A stretch of DNA of 64,000 nt, taken from assembly GCF_900215155.1 (NCBI RefSeq), contig NZ_LT907980.1:3968001-4032000 (forward strand). Reading direction: 5' to 3'. This stretch comes from Marinobacter sp. LV10R510-11A. Lineage in GTDB: Bacteria; Pseudomonadota; Gammaproteobacteria; Pseudomonadales; Oleiphilaceae. Shown here in pieces: positions 45,517 through 55,363 of this stretch. Under the pieces are notes generated by a model that did not search any database, was not told where the DNA came from, and was given only the letters and a program-made list of their open reading frames with translations. Both the position numbers and the translations under genes were made by a program. The first letter of the stretch is position 1; each line of letters opens with the position of its first letter.

Positions 45517-45735
45517 ATGAGTAATGAACAACCGAATTATCCATTGCACGGGATTACGCTTGAGAGCGTTGTGACAAGGCTACAAGAACACTACGGCTGG
45601 GATGGGTTGGCTCAAAGAGTCAACATAAACTGTTTTAAAAGCGATCCATCAATCAAGTCATCACTGAAGTTTTTACGTAAAACCCAGTGGGCCAGGGATA
45701 AGGTTGAGAGGTTGTATATATCAACATTTACATAA
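45517..45735 (+). CDS. VF530 family protein
   Basis: A 72-residue protein. [61 protein letters not shown] is the complete VF530 (DUF2132) domain, found in many gammaproteobacteria and proposed to bind DNA. Function not established. It ends 19 bp before the M23 peptidase gene on the same strand. Confidence 0.9.
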   Translation: MSNEQPNYPLHGITLESVVTRLQEHYGWDGLAQRVNINCFKSDPSIKSSLKFLRKTQWARDKVERLYISTFT

Positions 45736-45754
45736 AAAAGCCTGGCCGGCCCCG

Positions 45755-46753
45755 ATGAAATCCAAGAAACGTCTCGTTCGACCTTGGCTACTTTTTGCCA
45801 TGTTAATTCTGCTGGTCGTTCTTCTTGCTGTTCGCGATGACCTGCGACAGAGCGCGGCTGAAAGTAGCGAAAATGCATTACGTTACGTCGCGTTCGATAT
45901 GTTGGGCTGGTCACCGAGGGATGTCTTTATCTGGCGTTTGCGATTGGCAGGGCTGGTCGACAGCCCTCTGGGGCAGCAATGGGCCGGCGCGGTTGCGCGG
46001 GCGAGTGAGCAGCCTTTACAAGTTGGCGATCAGTACCGCACCGCTGAAGCCTTTGCAGGTGATCAGGTTGAGGCGCATGTCTATCAGGTGGCGCTTGAGC
46101 GGGGAGAAAAGCTGATGTGGCAACTCTCTCGTTTGGATAGCTCCGGCAGTCAGTTATACGCCAGCCTAGAAGGGCGCAAAAGTGACAGCCAAGGGTGGTT
46201 AACTGTCGCGGAACTGGACGCAGATGGCTCAAACAATAGCCGGGTTGTGTCTCAATCTGGCGACTACCGCATTGTGCTCCAACCGGAGTTGTTTGCCAGC
46301 GTGAAGTATTCGTTGGCTACCGCCGTTGGCGGCTCACTGCCGTTTCCCGTAGTAGACGCGTCGCAGCGCGATATAGGTAGCAGGTCCGGCGCATCGCGCG
46401 ACGGCGGCGCCCGAGAGCATCACGGCGTGGATATCTTTGCTAAAAGGGGAGCGCCGGTCAGGGCAGTAATCGATGGCAATGTCCGAATCGGCACAAGTGG
46501 CATTGGCGGCAACCACGTGTGGCTATCGGGCGGTATGCTGGGACTCGACGGTGCCCGATATTACTACGCCCACCTGGATTCATTCGCGATCGAAACCGGC
46601 GCCACGGTTAAAAGAGGCGAGATACTCGGATACGTGGGCAACACCGGTAACGCCAGAACCACGCCACCCCATCTCCACTTTGGGATTTACTCAGGCGGCC
46701 CGGTCGATCCGGCACCGTTTCTGAAACCGGAGCCGGTGTTGCTTGATCGCTGA
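45755..46753 (+). CDS. M23 family metallopeptidase, membrane-anchored
   Basis: A 332-residue protein. An N-terminal signal anchor (PWLLFAMLILLVVLLAV) places it in the periplasm. The LytM/M23 domain occupies the last ~115 residues: HHGVDIFAKRGAPVRAVIDG (zinc His and Asp), YYYAHLDSFAIETGATVKRGEILGYVGNTGN and PHLHFGIY (H-x-H). The middle (residues ~60-210) is unlike known domains. Probable peptidoglycan endopeptidase or activator. No regulator is seen nearby. Confidence 0.87.
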   Translation: MKSKKRLVRPWLLFAMLILLVVLLAVRDDLRQSAAESSENALRYVAFDMLGWSPRDVFIWRLRLAGLVDSPLGQQWAGAVARASEQPLQVGDQYRTAEAFAGDQVEAHVYQVALERGEKLMWQLSRLDSSGSQLYASLEGRKSDSQGWLTVAELDADGSNNSRVVSQSGDYRIVLQPELFASVKYSLATAVGGSLPFPVVDASQRDIGSRSGASRDGGAREHHGVDIFAKRGAPVRAVIDGNVRIGTSGIGGNHVWLSGGMLGLDGARYYYAHLDSFAIETGATVKRGEILGYVGNTGNARTTPPHLHFGIYSGGPVDPAPFLKPEPVLLDR

Positions 46754-46868
46754 TCAAGCTCATGTGTCAAACCCTAACCGTTAGGCGTTTGTTGTAAAGT
46801 TGGCTATCTTAGGCCGGTGAACCGATAGAGTTGACGAATTCATCCCGGGTAAGGAAAGGAAGTATGCC

Positions 46869-49542
46869 ATGTCAGGTATAAACTACCCTCACAAAGTTGC
46901 AGCCCTGGACTTGCACGGAATGTGCAGACGTATCGCCAGCCATATCGGCTGGGTGATCATCGCCATCGGCGCCGTTGTGTTGGTGTCATGGGTCTTCGAT
47001 ATCGAGGCTGGCAAACGCATACTGCCCACTTTCCAGTCAATGAAGTTCAACACGGCACTTTGCTTCATCGCTTGCGGCTTCATTCTGAAGCGTAAGGCGC
47101 CTGCTGCGGCTTCGGCCAGTGATCCGGTTGCGGCGCTTCTGGCTTTGTTCATACTCGTGGTGTCGGGTCTCACGCTTTTCGAATATGGGTCAGGTTGGCA
47201 GCTGGGCATCGATAATTTGGTGATTTTGGACACGGCGACGGCTCCAGAGGACTGGCCCGGGCGGATGTCGGGGGCTGCGGCGTTGTGTTTCACCATGATC
47301 GGTGCCGCGTGGCTGGCCATCGCGACGCCGTTACACCGCTCAACAATGATACTGCAAATCCTCGCCCTGGCAGTGATCATGATTAGCGGCGCGGCGCTGA
47401 TCGGTTATGTGTTCGGCGTGCAGCAGTTTAGGCTGTCGGTTTTTTCCACCATGGCTCTGCACACGGCGGTGCTGTTCGTGCTCTGTGGTGCAGGCATGCT
47501 TTTCGTTCGGCCTGGCGACGGCTTGATGTACTCCGCCGCGAGTTCTTACATTGGTGGTCGCTCCCTGCGGCGCCTGTTGCCGTTCATTATTGTGACGCCG
47601 GTACTGGCGGGCTGGCTCAGCCCGGCAGGTCAGTTGGTAGGCAGGTCGGTAGAACATCTGATGCCTGATCGGTTTCGCAAGGGGCACACCGGCTTTCGCA
47701 GCGAGTACCAGCGCAGCCCAGAGCAGCGGATGATAGGGTAAGGTCGAGATTTGTTCGCCTTGCGTGAGGACGGCACGGAGTTCCGCGCCGAGATCGCTCT
47801 GAATCCCGTGCAGACAGCCGATGGTCGCTATGTCATGGCGGCGATCGTGGACATCACGGAGCGCGCGGAAGCCGAGTTGAAAATTCTGCGTCTCAACCGC
47901 ATTCACAAAGTACTAAGCGGTATCAACACGCTGATCGTGCGTGCACAGACCCGTGACGCGCTTTGCGAGGAGGCGACGCGAATTACGGTGGAGGAAGGTG
48001 ATCTGCCCGCCGCACTGGTCGTGGAGCGCGACAGGAAGTCAGGTCAGTGCAAGATCCTGCACGCGCACGCTGCCGACAAACGGCTTGAAGCTCGGCGATT
48101 GTCCGACTACGAGACGGATACCATCCGCGATTGCCTGAACAGCCATCACGTTGTCGTGCGCAACGATCTGGCGGAGCACCATGGCAACGTTGATTTGAGG
48201 GGCCTAGTCGATCTTGGGATACGGGCGCTGGTGGCTTTCCCATTGACGTCGCAGGACGAATCCCTGGAAGTGGCGTTGGTACTCTATCGGCGCGAGCCGT
48301 TTTCTTTTGATCAGGCCGAAATGAAGCTTCTGCATGAGGTTGCCGGCGATATCTCGTTTGCAATCGCTAATCTGGATAAGAGCCAGCGGCTGAAGTTCCT
48401 GACGCATTTCGACAGTGTCACGGATCTGCCAAATCGCCTGCTGCTGACGGATCGGCTGCAGCAGGCGATGTTCCTGGCCGACAGCTATCAGGGCATCGTC
48501 AGCATTGTGTATATGGACATCGACCGCTTCAAACAGGTTAACAACAGCCTTGGGCACAGCGGCGGTGATGACGTGCTCCGACAGGTGGCGAAGCGGATCA
48601 GCTCATGTGTGGGCAAGGCCGATACGGTATCCCGCTGGGGGGGCGACGAATTCATTGTGCTGCGTCCTGGCCAGAGTGCAGCGAACGCTGCCGAAATCGC
48701 TAACTGTATAGCCGGCGAACTGCACTCGTTGATTGTGTTGGACGACGGCCAGGAGCTGTTCGTCTCGTGCAGCATGGGCATCGCAGAGTACCCGCGCAAC
48801 GGCAGGGACATGGATGTAATGATCAACAGCGCCAGAAGCGCTATGGCCGCCATTAAGGAACATGGGGGCAATGATTACCGGCATTTCGTTTCGCGAATCG
48901 ACGGGGATGCTGATGATGGACTGGCTCTGGAAACATCATTGAGACATGCGCTGGGGCAGGGGCAGCTCCAGTTGTATTATCAGCACCAGGTCGACATCGC
49001 GACTCGTCAGGTTGTAGGGCTGGAGGCCCTCCTGCGCTGGCATCATCCCACGCAGGACATGATTGCTCCGGATCGTTTCATTCCCTTGGCCGAAAAGACC
49101 GGATTAATTATACCTATCGGCGAATGGGTGCTGCGCGAGGCCGGCCGACCTGGAACTGGAGATCACTGAAAGCGCCCTGATTTACGACGTTGAATCGGCC
49201 ATTGTCACGATGGTGGAGCTGAACGATTTGGGCGTGAATATTTCACTGGACGACTTTGGCACCGGCTATTCCAGCTTGAGCTACCTGAAGCGCTTCCCGA
49301 TAGACACGCTCAAAATCGACAAATCCTTCATCGCAGAAGTGACCACAGACCCGGGCAGTAAGGCGATCGTTAACACCATCATCGCCATGGCTCATAGCCT
49401 GGGGCTTAAGGTTATCGCTGAAGGCGTGGAAACCGAAGAGCAACTAACCATGCTGCACGAGCGCGGCTGCGACCAGGCCCAAGGCTTTCTGCTTGCCCGG
49501 CCGTTGCCTTATCAAGAGGCTATGGATGCGGCGCGGCTTTGA
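46869..49542 (+). pseudogene. Decayed GGDEF/EAL cyclic-di-GMP gene (three lesions)
   Basis: The first frame (46869-47741) is a membrane sensor with seven to eight helices and the end of a PAS-like region (LVGRSVEHLMPDRFRKGHTGF ... RMIG). It stops at a TAA at 47739-47741. The same register continues [26 protein letters not shown], a GAF-like domain and GGDEF ([13 protein letters not shown]) up to 49169. An EAL domain starts ([26 protein letters not shown]) but loses about 75 residues and shifts frame after EWVLREAG; the rest ([16 protein letters not shown] ... DDFGTGYSSLSYLKRF) is in another frame to 49542. The sensor-PAS joint also seems deleted. Confidence 0.85.
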
Positions 49543-49726
49543 TCGCCTCGCATCCTCTCTCCTTCCCTCCAGCCAGACTGCACCATAACTGAGAGCCCCG
49601 CTTTCGGCTGCCCGCACACCGACATCGCTTCTTCATGACTGAATACGGTAAGCCAAGTGGCGGCTGCCCACCGGACACGCTAGTCGGGCGCCAATAAGTG
49701 GTGCATTGATTCGGTGCAAGTAAATG
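49543..49726. other. Intergenic region with a duplicated urt-upstream segment
   Basis: 49566-49615 is about 85% alike to 50190-50239 (GCACCATAACTGAG and CCGCTTTCGG shared). A TGGTGCA half-site lies near 49699. No gene supported. Confidence 0.5.
49566..49615 (+). repeat. Direct repeat flanking the parD module, copy 1
   Basis: Pairs with 50190-50239: CCTCCAGCCAnAnTGCACC... shared blocks over about 50 bp, in the same direction, 624 bp apart. Confidence 0.7.
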
Positions 49727-49743
49727 GTATGATATTGTCATAC
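49727..49743. promoter_or_regulatory. Candidate ParD operator
   Basis: GTATGA-TATTG-TCATAC is a perfect inverted repeat with a 5-base centre, 26 bp before the parD start. Antitoxins of this type bind such repeats to control their own genes. Confidence 0.6.
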
Positions 49744-49768
49744 TTTATCTGTGTTAGGAGCACCAGCT

Positions 49769-49999
49769 ATGAGCATGCACCGGAAAACTATTACGCTGAC
49801 TGAGCAACAGGACGGTTGGGTGAAAGGTCAGATTGAAAGCGGTCAGTTCGGCAATGATAGTGAGTATATCCGCCATCTCATCCGGCGAGACCAGCAAGCC
49901 CAAGTACGTCTTGCCACGCTTAGGCAAGCCCTTTCTGAGGGTGAATCAAGCGGAACACCTAAGCCGTTTGATATATCGGCTATCAAGACTTCCATCTAG
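49769..49999 (+). CDS. ParD-family antitoxin without a toxin gene
   Basis: A 76-residue protein from ATG 49769 (AGGAG at 49756-49760). KTITLTEQQDGWVKGQIESGQFGNDSEYIRHLIRRDQQAQ is the ribbon-helix-helix ParD/CC2985 signature, followed by the toxin-wrapping tail (LRQALSEGESSGTPKPFD). No ParE follows: the sequence after the stop has no matching frame. An orphan antitoxin, perhaps left from a broken pair, or a stand-alone regulator. It lies inside a duplicated segment of the urt upstream region. Confidence 0.82.
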   Translation: MSMHRKTITLTEQQDGWVKGQIESGQFGNDSEYIRHLIRRDQQAQVRLATLRQALSEGESSGTPKPFDISAIKTSI

Positions 50000-50189
50000 G
50001 CCCCGTTCCGTTGTCGCCCAATAAATAGCTCCAGTTCGTTCCGGGCCTGGTGGGCCCTCCACCGGGCAGCCTTCTCGCCGCTTCGCTCTGCCAAGGCTGC
50101 CGCTGAACAAAAGGTTAAAGGCCTTACTCCGGTGTTCATTGGTTTGGTGTTTAGCCGGGGCTTCAGTGTGTGGCCGCAGCCTGAAAACA

Positions 50190-50239
50190 CCTTCCAGCCA
50201 TATTGCACCATAACTGAGCGCACCGCTTTCGGTTGCACG
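50190..50239 (+). repeat. Direct repeat flanking the parD module, copy 2
   Basis: Matches 49566-49615; about 90-140 bp before the sigma-54-like promoter of urtA. Confidence 0.7.
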
Positions 50240-50328
50240 TTTTTGGCCCCGATGCTGTGCGGCATAAGTCGCGCAGTGCTTCCCTTTTCGAAAGTAACTG
50301 CCTGAAATATAAAGGAGTTTTTTGAGTC

Positions 50329-50344
50329 TGGAACGGCTCATGCA
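50329..50344 (+). promoter_or_regulatory. Sigma-54-like promoter of the urea operon
   Basis: TGGAACGGCTCATGCA has GG and GC spaced by exactly 10 bp and keeps 14 of 16 positions of the TGGCACG-N4-TTGCA consensus. It lies 58 bp before urtA. Nitrogen control by NtrC is the usual arrangement for this transporter and fits TGCACC-type half-sites upstream. Confidence 0.65.
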
Positions 50345-50402
50345 GTAGAGGTTTGCGTTACTGACGAACTGCGCAATCCACTAGAATGCAAAGGATGACG
50401 AA

Positions 50403-51701
50403 ATGAGCATCAAAAAACACCTTAAGCTGAGCCTCTCCGCCCTGGCACTTTCCATCTCTTTTAACGCCGTTGCCGCTGAAGATCCTATCAAGGTCGGTAT
50501 CCTGCACTCCCTCTCCGGCACCATGGCGATCAGTGAATCCACCCTGAAAGACACCATGCTGATGCTGATCGAAAAGCAGAACAAAGCCGGCGGTGTGCTG
50601 GGTCGTCAGCTTGAACCGGTGGTTGTGGACCCCGCCTCCAACTGGCCGCTGTTCGCCGAAAAAGCCCGTGAGCTGCTGGCTAAAGAAAAAGTGGACGTGA
50701 TCTTCGGTAACTGGACCTCGGTTTCCCGTAAATCCGTACTGCCGGTGATAGAAGAGCTGAATGGCCTTTTGTTTTACCCGGTTCAGTACGAGGGTGAGGA
50801 ATCCTCCGAGAACGTGTTCTACACCGGTGCAGCGCCCAACCAGCAGGCCATTCCGGCGGTTGACTACCTGATGAACGACATCGGCGTTGAGCGCTGGGTT
50901 CTGGCAGGTACCGACTACGTTTACCCGCGCACCACCAACAAGATCCTCGAGACCTATCTCAAGGATAAGGGCGTGGCCGCTGAAGACATCATGATCAACT
51001 ACACGCCGTTTGGTCATTCCAACTGGCAGGCCATCGTTTCCGATATCAAGGCATTTGGAAGCGCCGGTAAAAAGACCGCCGTGGTTTCAACCATCAACGG
51101 CGATGCCAACGTTCCGTTTTACCGCGAACTGGGCAACCAAGGTGTCGACGCCGCCGACATTCCGGTGGTCGCCTTCTCCGTGGGCGAGCAGGAATTGTCT
51201 GGCATAGACACGGGCCCTCTGGTGGGACATCTGGCGGCCTGGAACTACTTCATGAGCGTGGAAAGTGACGCCAACTACGATTTCATCGATGCCTGGGCTG
51301 CCTATTCCGGTAACGAAGACGCCGTCACCAACGACCCCATGGAAGCACACTACATCGGCTTCAATATGTACATTGAAGCGGTTAAGAAAGCTGGAACGGC
51401 TGACGTAGACGCCGTGAAAGACGCCATCATCGGCGTATCCGTTCCCAACCTCACCGGTGGTTACGCCACCATGATGCCGAACCACCACATCACAAAGCCC
51501 GTGCTGATTGGCGAGATTCAGGACAACGGTCAGTTTTCCGTAGTCTGGGAAACGCCGTCTACCGTGGCGGGTGACGCCTGGTCTGACTTCCTGCCGGGTT
51601 CCAAAGACCTGATCAGTGACTGGCGCAAGCCGCTGTTCTGCGGAAACTTCAACGTGGTTTCCGGCACCTGCGGTGGTAAGGCGAAAGTCGCTGCTGAGTA
51701 A
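50403..51701 (+). CDS. urtA: Urea ABC transporter substrate-binding protein
   Basis: A 432-residue periplasmic protein with a signal peptide (KKHLKLSLSALALSISFNAVAA, cut near residue 25). PIKVGILHSLSGTMAISESTLKDTMLMLIEKQNKAGGVLG and GNWTSVSRKSVLPVIEELNGLLFYPVQYEGEESS are highly typical of UrtA of the branched-chain amino acid binding family. It delivers urea to UrtBC. It is separated from urtB by a hairpin-rich gap, which fits the higher amount of binding protein usually needed. Confidence 0.95.
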   Translation: MSIKKHLKLSLSALALSISFNAVAAEDPIKVGILHSLSGTMAISESTLKDTMLMLIEKQNKAGGVLGRQLEPVVVDPASNWPLFAEKARELLAKEKVDVIFGNWTSVSRKSVLPVIEELNGLLFYPVQYEGEESSENVFYTGAAPNQQAIPAVDYLMNDIGVERWVLAGTDYVYPRTTNKILETYLKDKGVAAEDIMINYTPFGHSNWQAIVSDIKAFGSAGKKTAVVSTINGDANVPFYRELGNQGVDAADIPVVAFSVGEQELSGIDTGPLVGHLAAWNYFMSVESDANYDFIDAWAAYSGNEDAVTNDPMEAHYIGFNMYIEAVKKAGTADVDAVKDAIIGVSVPNLTGGYATMMPNHHITKPVLIGEIQDNGQFSVVWETPSTVAGDAWSDFLPGSKDLISDWRKPLFCGNFNVVSGTCGGKAKVAAE

Positions 51702-51707
51702 CGTTTC

Positions 51708-51759
51708 AAACGGTTAGCACCGTTTTGCGGGCGGGGGCTTTTTCCTCGTCCGCTTTTTT
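51708..51759 (+). terminator. Attenuating hairpins between urtA and urtB
   Basis: A perfect stem AAACGGT-TAGC-ACCGTTT (51708-51725) is followed by a GC-rich imperfect hairpin ending in TCCGC and a T run at 51753-51758. Likely a partial terminator. Confidence 0.65.
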
Positions 51760-51809
51760 AACACAGCATTTCTCGTTTAACCGCTTATTCACCAGGACAG
51801 GACGCAACC

Positions 51810-53414
51810 ATGGGCATCTCTCGACTGCTCAGCCATCTGCTGTTCGCCTTCATTATACTTTGTCCCGGCCTTTCGCAGGCACAGGTAGAAGATTCGGAAG
51901 CGCAGCAACTGCTTACCGCACTGGCGGAATCCTCATTCGCGGAAACGAAAGAGGTGGTCAACCAGATCGCCGGCAGCGGCGATGAGCGCGCCCGAGGCTG
52001 GCTCGAATCCTACGCCAGCAACAAGCTGGGCCGCATTGAATCCAGCGGCCAATTCATCATAGTGCTGGAAAACCGGGGCCGGGACTGGACCGTTGAAAGC
52101 GCACTTACCGGCGAAAACCTCGGTGAAATGTCCCGCCGCGATATCGATACCCTTCGCGTCAACAACGCTCTGCGTAATGAGCTGGAAAGCATCCTATCGG
52201 TGATTGATCTGAAGAGTCCTGATGAGGACAACCGTTTATCCGCCGCCCGTGCCCTCAAAGGCAGCGTGGACGGCACTCTGGCTGAGCGCATCCCTGAGCT
52301 GATTGAAACCGAAGAGAGTACGTCGGTTCAGGCGGCACTCACCGAAGCCCTGGCCATCTATAAAGTGGAAGAGCAGGGCAATGTCGCTGCCGTGGCAACC
52401 CTCTCCGGCAGCCTCAACTCACAAGCCCGCGCTGCCCTGCAACAAGCTATGCGCAGCGACGATGCTGCGCTGGTAGCTGCAGCCACCGAGGCCATGGCCA
52501 GTATCGAACAGAAACTGACACTGAACCGTGCCGCCGAGACCCTGTATTTTGGATTGTCTCTTGGGTCGGTACTGGTGCTGGCCGCCATTGGCCTTGCCAT
52601 CACCTTCGGCGTGATGGGCGTCATCAACATGGCCCACGGCGAACTTATGATGCTGGGTGCCTACACCACCTGGGGCATGCAGCAATTGCTCCCGGGCCAG
52701 CCCGGCCTGGCGCTGATCCTGTCCATCCCTGCCGGTTTTCTGGTGGCGGCACTGGCGGGTATCGCGATAGAGCGCACTGTGATCCAGCACCTGAAGGGCC
52801 GCCCGCTGGAAACCCTGCTGGCGACCTTTGGTGTCAGCCTGATCCTGCAGCAATTTGTGCGCACGGTTATTTCACCGCTCAATCGCACCGTGATAACGCC
52901 GGACTGGATGAGCGGCTCGGTGATGATCAACGAAGCGCTGTCGTTAACACTTAACCGCCTGTACGTGATCGGCTTTGCGCTGGTGGTGTTCGCGGGCCTG
53001 ATGCTGATCATGCGCAAGACTCGTCTAGGCCTGGAAGTACGCGCAGTCACCCAGAACCGGGCCATGGCCCGCTCCATGGGTATCAAGGCTACGAGAGTGG
53101 ACATCCTCACCTTCGCTCTTGGTTCCGGCGTGGCCGGCCTGGCCGGTGTTGCACTCTCCCAGATCACCAACGTTGGCCCCAATCTGGGCCAGAGCTACAT
53201 CATCGACTCCTTCATGGTGGTGGTGTTCGGCGGCGTGGGTAACCTCTGGGGCACCCTGCTGGCGGGTATGACGCTGGGCACTATCAACCAGCTTCTGGAA
53301 CCCTGGGTCGGCGCAGTACTCGCCAAAATCATGGTGCTGGTTTTCATCATCCTGTTCATTCAGAAACGCCCCCGGGGACTCTTTCCCCAGAAGGGCCGTG
53401 CGGCGGAGGGTTAA
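51810..53414 (+). CDS. urtB: Urea ABC transporter permease UrtB
   Basis: A 534-residue inner-membrane permease. A signal sequence (LLSHLLFAFIILCPGLSQAQ) and a ~200-residue periplasmic N-terminal domain, usual for UrtB, come before eight helices starting at about residue 240 (LYFGLSLGSVLVLAAIGLAITFGVMGVINMAHGE). INMAHGELMMLGAY and the EAA-like loop (LEVRAVTQNRAMARSMGI) contact the ATPases. Forms the channel with UrtC. Plus-strand operon, urtC starts 3 bp after its stop. Confidence 0.94.
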   Translation: MGISRLLSHLLFAFIILCPGLSQAQVEDSEAQQLLTALAESSFAETKEVVNQIAGSGDERARGWLESYASNKLGRIESSGQFIIVLENRGRDWTVESALTGENLGEMSRRDIDTLRVNNALRNELESILSVIDLKSPDEDNRLSAARALKGSVDGTLAERIPELIETEESTSVQAALTEALAIYKVEEQGNVAAVATLSGSLNSQARAALQQAMRSDDAALVAAATEAMASIEQKLTLNRAAETLYFGLSLGSVLVLAAIGLAITFGVMGVINMAHGELMMLGAYTTWGMQQLLPGQPGLALILSIPAGFLVAALAGIAIERTVIQHLKGRPLETLLATFGVSLILQQFVRTVISPLNRTVITPDWMSGSVMINEALSLTLNRLYVIGFALVVFAGLMLIMRKTRLGLEVRAVTQNRAMARSMGIKATRVDILTFALGSGVAGLAGVALSQITNVGPNLGQSYIIDSFMVVVFGGVGNLWGTLLAGMTLGTINQLLEPWVGAVLAKIMVLVFIILFIQKRPRGLFPQKGRAAEG

Positions 53415-53417
53415 GGT

Positions 53418-54542
53418 ATGTGGTTAACAAGACCCTTGCAGGAACGTTCCACTCGAATTTTCCTGGGTGTGCTCTTCGCCTCCCTGGTGATTGTCAGTGT
53501 GCTACATGTGTTCATGCCGCAGGACAGCGCCCTGTATGTAAGCTCCTACACCATCACGCTGCTGGGCAAGTACCTGTGTTACGCGCTGCTGGCGGTGGCG
53601 GTGGATCTGGTGTGGGGCTACCTCGGTATCCTCAGCCTGGGCCACGGCGCCTTCTTCGCTTTGGGTGGCTACGCCATGGGCATGTACCTGATGCGCCAGA
53701 TTGGTGATCGCGGCATTTACGGCGACCCGATGCTGCCGGACTTCATGGTGTTCCTGAACTGGCAGGAGCTGCCCTGGTACTGGCTCGGCTTCGACATGGC
53801 CTGGTTTGCCTTCATCATGGTGCTGCTGGCGCCAGGCATCCTGGCTCTGGTGTTTGGCTTCCTGGCCTTTCGCTCACGGGTGACCGGGGTCTACCTCTCC
53901 ATCATCACTCAGGCGCTGACCTTCGCACTGATGCTGGCCTTCTTCCGCAACGAGATGGGTTTTGGCGGCAATAACGGACTGACCGACTTCAAGGACATCC
54001 TCGGCTTTGATCTGCGCACCGATGCCACCCGGCTTGGCCTGTTCATCGCCACCGGCATTGCCTTGGCCATTGGCTACCTGATCTGCCGCGGCATTGTTAC
54101 CAGCAAGCTCGGCCGTGTGAGTATTGCCTGCCGGGATGCCGAGGCGCGCACACGGTTCCTCGGTTACCGGGTAGAGCGGGTGCAGCTCTTTGTGTTTGTG
54201 GTCTCCGCCATGCTGGCCGGTGTGGCGGGTGCGCTCTATGTGCCTCAAGTAGGCATCATCAACCCCAGCGAATTCTCGCCGCTGTTCTCCATCGAGGTGG
54301 TGGTTTGGGTGGCACTCGGTGGCCGCGCTACGCTATACGGCGCCGTCATTGGTGCAATATTGGTGAATTATGGCAAAACAGTGTTCACCGGCATCATGCC
54401 GGACGCCTGGTTGTTTGCGCTCGGCGGGTTGTTTGTTCTGGTGACCGTGTTTCTGCCCAAAGGCATCGCCGGCCTGCTGTTCAAGCCGAAGAAAGCCAAG
54501 GACGCCGGTAACACCCTTCCAGAACAGGAGGCTACCGCATGA
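53418..54542 (+). CDS. urtC: Urea ABC transporter permease UrtC
   Basis: A 374-residue LivM-type permease with ten helices. WGYLGILSLGHGAFFALGGYAMGMYLMRQIGD is the UrtC signature; YRVERVQLFVFVVSAMLAGVAGALYVPQVG and the EAA-like region RVSIACRDAEARTRFLGY follow. It pairs with UrtB. The stop overlaps the start of urtD by 4 bp, so translation is probably coupled. Confidence 0.94.
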   Translation: MWLTRPLQERSTRIFLGVLFASLVIVSVLHVFMPQDSALYVSSYTITLLGKYLCYALLAVAVDLVWGYLGILSLGHGAFFALGGYAMGMYLMRQIGDRGIYGDPMLPDFMVFLNWQELPWYWLGFDMAWFAFIMVLLAPGILALVFGFLAFRSRVTGVYLSIITQALTFALMLAFFRNEMGFGGNNGLTDFKDILGFDLRTDATRLGLFIATGIALAIGYLICRGIVTSKLGRVSIACRDAEARTRFLGYRVERVQLFVFVVSAMLAGVAGALYVPQVGIINPSEFSPLFSIEVVVWVALGGRATLYGAVIGAILVNYGKTVFTGIMPDAWLFALGGLFVLVTVFLPKGIAGLLFKPKKAKDAGNTLPEQEATA

Positions 54543-55363
54543 GCCTTCTTCAGGAACTGACCAATCGGGATAAGGTATTTGAATTTCTCGCGCCGGCACA
54601 GTCCCCCGTGGATGTGCGGCACGGCCCCATTCTTTACCTGGAAGACGTGAACGTCAGTTTTGACGGCTTCAGGGCCATCAACAATCTCAACCTCACCATC
54701 GACGACGGCGAACTGCGCTGCATCATCGGCCCTAACGGTGCAGGCAAAACCACCATGATGGACATAATCACCGGAAAAACCCGACCGGATACCGGCTCGG
54801 TGTGGTTTGGCAGCCGTCACAACCTGCTCACCCTGAGCGAGCCAGACATCGCTTCTCTCGGTATTGGTCGCAAGTTCCAGAAGCCCACGGTATTTGAAGC
54901 GCTGACGGTATTTGAAAATCTCGAGCTGGCCATGGCCACAGACAAGCGGGTGTTTCCCACGCTCACCGCCCAGATGAAACCCGAATACCGGGATCGCATC
55001 GATGAAGTGCTGGAAATGATCGGCCTCAAGCAGCTGCGCCAAGCCCTGGCCGGCATCCTCTCCCACGGCCAGAAGCAGTGGCTGGAGATCGGCATGCTGT
55101 TGATGCAGAAGCCGCGCCTGCTGCTGGTGGATGAGCCGGTCGCCGGCATGACCGAACAGGAAATGGAACGCACCGCCGAACTGCTCACCAGCCTGGCCGG
55201 CAAACAATCGGTGGTGGTGGTGGAGCACGACATGGGTTTTGTGCGCTCCATCGCCCGCAAAGTCACCGTTCTGCACCAGGGCAGTGTGCTGGCGGAAGGC
55301 TCCATGGACCAGGTCTCCAACGACCCGGAAGTGATCAAGGTGTATCTCGGGGAGGAAGCCTGA
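54539..55363 (+). CDS. urtD: Urea ABC transporter ATPase UrtD
   Basis: A 274-residue LivG-type ATPase. Walker A is GPNGAGKTT (about residues 64-72), the Q loop contains KFQKPTVFEALTVFENL, the signature LSHGQKQWLEIGMLL replaces the common LSGGQ (normal for UrtD), and Walker B reads LLLVDEPVAGMTEQE. Drives urea import with UrtE. Stop and urtE start overlap by one base. Confidence 0.95.
   Translation: MSLLQELTNRDKVFEFLAPAQSPVDVRHGPILYLEDVNVSFDGFRAINNLNLTIDDGELRCIIGPNGAGKTTMMDIITGKTRPDTGSVWFGSRHNLLTLSEPDIASLGIGRKFQKPTVFEALTVFENLELAMATDKRVFPTLTAQMKPEYRDRIDEVLEMIGLKQLRQALAGILSHGQKQWLEIGMLLMQKPRLLLVDEPVAGMTEQEMERTAELLTSLAGKQSVVVVEHDMGFVRSIARKVTVLHQGSVLAEGSMDQVSNDPEVIKVYLGEEA

Larger units (their letters stand above)
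50000..50402. other. urt upstream regulatory region
   Basis: No gene supported. Contains the second direct repeat (50190-50239), TGCACC half-sites that could belong to NtrC-like sites, and a sigma-54-like promoter at 50329-50344. ParE is not found here. Confidence 0.5.
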
